Origin: Thalassotalea sp. PP2-459 | GTDB taxonomy: Bacteria; Pseudomonadota; Gammaproteobacteria; Enterobacterales; Alteromonadaceae | Direction: 5' to 3' | DNA: 64,000 bases | NCBI RefSeq assembly: GCF_001913705.1 | Contig: NZ_MKQD01000034.1 | Coordinates: 124,001-188,000 of the forward strand | In this document: positions 62,656 to 64,000 of the stretch, in pieces | Layout: every line of letters starts with the position of its first letter | How positions within the stretch are numbered: the stretch's first letter is position 1 | The notes under the pieces: model-generated | The model's input: only the letters and a program-made list of their open reading frames with translations | What the model was told of the DNA's origin: nothing | Databases searched by the model: none | Program-made: the position numbers and the translations under genes

Positions 62656-63543
62656 GTGAAACAGGATATAACGGTAAGTATCGCGACAACCGCGGAAGGA
62701 AAGCGTAAACATCAACTTGAACGGGCAATAGCGAGTGTGTTGTCTCAGGAAGGGTGTTCATTTAAATTACACATCATTATTAACGGTAATCGTTTCGACA
62801 AGACGTTTCGTGCACAATTAGAACAAGATCAACGATTCACCTGTTTTTATCGTGAGGAAGGGCACTTACCAAAAGCCTTAATTTACGCTAGGCAAGTGAT
62901 CGATACAGACTATTTCTGTTTTCTTGATGATGATGATGAGCTGTTACCTAACTCTTTATCATACCGGCTAGATGGTTTCGACAACTCGCTAGACGTGGTT
63001 GTTGGTAATGGTGTTAGATGTGATACGCAAACAAAAGAAGAAGTGATTTCACACCCTTATTTTGATGATTACCAACAAGACCCCATGCTTGCGTTATTTG
63101 GAAAAAGCGGTACGTGGTTATCAAGTTGCGCGGGTCTTTTTAGAACATCTGCAATTCCAACTGAATATTTTTCTGACTATATAAAATACGCAGAGTGGAG
63201 TTATTTAGCCTTTAAAATTGCGCTAAACCATCAAGTAGGGTTTGTTAATAAGCCTTGTCATCGCGTTAATATTCAACCTGGTTCACTGTCTAGTCATAGT
63301 GCGTATTTAGAAGGGCAAATGGCTTTGCTTGAGGCATTAAAGAGTATGCAATTACCCGCTAGAGTGATGCCATTATTTAACGATAAATTGATTGATACAT
63401 GCCATGTTCTGTCGGTTCATTACCTTAGTGAAGGTAAAATGTATAAAAGCTGGAAAACGCATTTTGCGTCGATGAAAACATGGAAAGGCTTCTGTCAGTA
63501 TGTCTTATACACCCGACATGTGATAATAGGGAGTTTTAAGTAA
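62656..63543 (+). CDS. GT2-type glycosyltransferase
   Basis: The 295-residue GT-A protein has VSIATTAEGKRKHQLERAIA, IIINGNRF and the metal-binding run FLDDDDELLPN, marks of glycosyltransferase family 2. It starts with GTG after GAGAG. It ends the plus-strand arm and is followed by a hairpin. It would act on a nucleotide sugar to add a further residue; the sugar is not known. Confidence 0.88.
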   Translation: MKQDITVSIATTAEGKRKHQLERAIASVLSQEGCSFKLHIIINGNRFDKTFRAQLEQDQRFTCFYREEGHLPKALIYARQVIDTDYFCFLDDDDELLPNSLSYRLDGFDNSLDVVVGNGVRCDTQTKEEVISHPYFDDYQQDPMLALFGKSGTWLSSCAGLFRTSAIPTEYFSDYIKYAEWSYLAFKIALNHQVGFVNKPCHRVNIQPGSLSSHSAYLEGQMALLEALKSMQLPARVMPLFNDKLIDTCHVLSVHYLSEGKMYKSWKTHFASMKTWKGFCQYVLYTRHVIIGSFK

Positions 63544-63552
63544 CTCAAAAGG

Positions 63553-63581
63553 TAGCCGTTATCTAAGTAAAATAACGGCTA
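63553..63581. terminator. Hairpin at the end of the exopolysaccharide operon
   Basis: TAGCCGTTAT and ATAACGGCTA form a perfect 10-bp stem with a 9-base loop, ten bases after the last stop. A strong T-run is missing on the plus strand; on the minus strand TTTT follows. It is probably a terminator shared by converging genes. Confidence 0.6.
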
Positions 63582-63665
63582 TAACGTTGATTAGCTTTCT
63601 GGAAGACTTTTGTTTTTCGTTCATTATAAGTCCAATGTTTTTAAGGATAGGTGACCGATGAAGCA

Positions 63666-64000
63666 TTAATGTTTCTCTAGGGTAAAAAGCTTCCCACTAA
63701 AGTGCGCTGTATTGGTTGTAGTAAATAAAAACTTATCGTCGGGTACAGTGCCAATAGGTTGGTAAACATACGCATACTTAGAACCATTAATTTCAGGTGA
63801 TGCTTGATAGGGAAAAGCTTTTATTTTACGCCAATTTTTCCCATCGGCGCTGAACCAAATTGCAGCCTCTTCAGCGATTGCTTGTTGGCAGCCCGGCTCG
63901 TAATTAACACCGAGATAATAACCACCAGATTGTGTTTTCGTGCAGTGATATGCGGGAGCGTCAATCTTGGCGACTTGCGCTAATTCATTCGTGTGTAAAT
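63666..64000 (-). CDS. C-terminal end of a gene with BNR/sialidase-like repeats (partial)
   Basis: The frame runs from the right edge to TAA at 63668-63666, giving about 110 residues of C-terminus and no start. The text AIWFSADGKNWRKIKAFP resembles the Asp-box (S-x-D-x-G-x-x-W) of sialidase-like beta-propellers, and the rest (GGYYLGVNYEPGC, YAYVYQPIG, DDKFLFTTTN) has the strand-turn pattern expected for such a fold. The enzyme or binding role is unknown because most of the gene is outside. It faces the exopolysaccharide operon with a hairpin between. Confidence 0.6.
   Translation of the reverse strand, partial: LHTNELAQVAKIDAPAYHCTKTQSGGYYLGVNYEPGCQQAIAEEAAIWFSADGKNWRKIKAFPYQASPEINGSKYAYVYQPIGTVPDDKFLFTTTNTAHFSGKLFTLEKH

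Noticed and set aside
1-64000. CRISPR array, prophage or complete insertion sequence
   Set aside because: No repeat-spacer pattern, phage structural genes, cas genes or transposase reading frames were seen.

Overview
The window looks like chromosome of a marine gammaproteobacterium of the Alteromonadales, most like Colwelliaceae/Thalassotalea. This is an inference from the low GC content (about 39% by eye), the many TonB-dependent receptors, and the exosortase A (XrtA) type exopolysaccharide locus. No database search was possible; all family names come from reading the translated sequence.

Layout. (1) 1-3.6 kb, minus strand: an iron locus with a TonB-dependent siderophore receptor behind a Fur-box-like palindrome, a small membrane protein and a PepSY membrane protein cut by the left edge. 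(2) 3.8-3.9 kb: a lone tRNA-Arg(CCG). (3) 4.2-11.7 kb, plus strand: an RND efflux adaptor and pump followed directly by the sensor kinase PrsK and sigma-54 activator PrsR of the PEP-CTERM/exosortase system. (4) 11.8-17.6 kb, minus strand: a probable phytate operon (TonB receptor, metallophosphoesterase, beta-propeller phytase) with a Pho-box candidate and an MITE-like element between receptor and phosphatase. (5) 17.8-19.8 kb: a membrane protein with a degenerate GGDEF domain, translationally coupled to an AraC-type regulator. (6) 20.0-29.1 kb: a 2-aminoethylphosphonate (AEP) utilisation locus. phnW is on the plus strand. A convergent minus-strand operon carries a TonB receptor, a DUF5690 transporter-like protein, PhnX, an FAD oxidoreductase, a PhnZ-like HD protein and a GntR/UTRA regulator. 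The same perfect 12-bp palindrome lies at both promoters. (7) 29.4-63.5 kb: the XrtA exopolysaccharide cluster. The minus-strand arm holds export protein, chain-length regulator, tyrosine autokinase, outer-membrane protein, ATPase and an acyltransferase. The plus-strand arm holds initiating transferase, deacetylase, FemAB protein, glycosyltransferases, exosortase A, amidotransferase, a PaaK-like ligase, a previously untracked 40-residue membrane protein, O-glycosylation ligase, second deacetylase, heparinase-like and beta-helix proteins, two flippases, an ATP-grasp ligase and a DegT/DnrJ aminotransferase. (8) 63.7-64.0 kb: the end of another minus-strand gene.

How it fits together. Regions 4 and 6 form a phosphorus-scavenging neighbourhood. 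One route takes phytate and is probably induced by phosphate starvation through PhoB. The other takes AEP-type phosphonates and is probably induced by substrate through the GntR protein. Each has its own outer-membrane receptor. Region 7 would build, modify, flip, polymerise and export a polysaccharide and couple it to PEP-CTERM proteins via XrtA, with PrsK/PrsR as the dedicated regulators. No PEP-CTERM substrate gene is visible here, so the anchored proteins must be encoded elsewhere.

The points most worth following up are the AEP locus with its unassigned receptor, transporter and HD oxygenase; the degenerate GGDEF/AraC pair; the 11-C tract in the acyltransferase gene; the 40-residue protein; and the TA-flanked inverted-repeat element.
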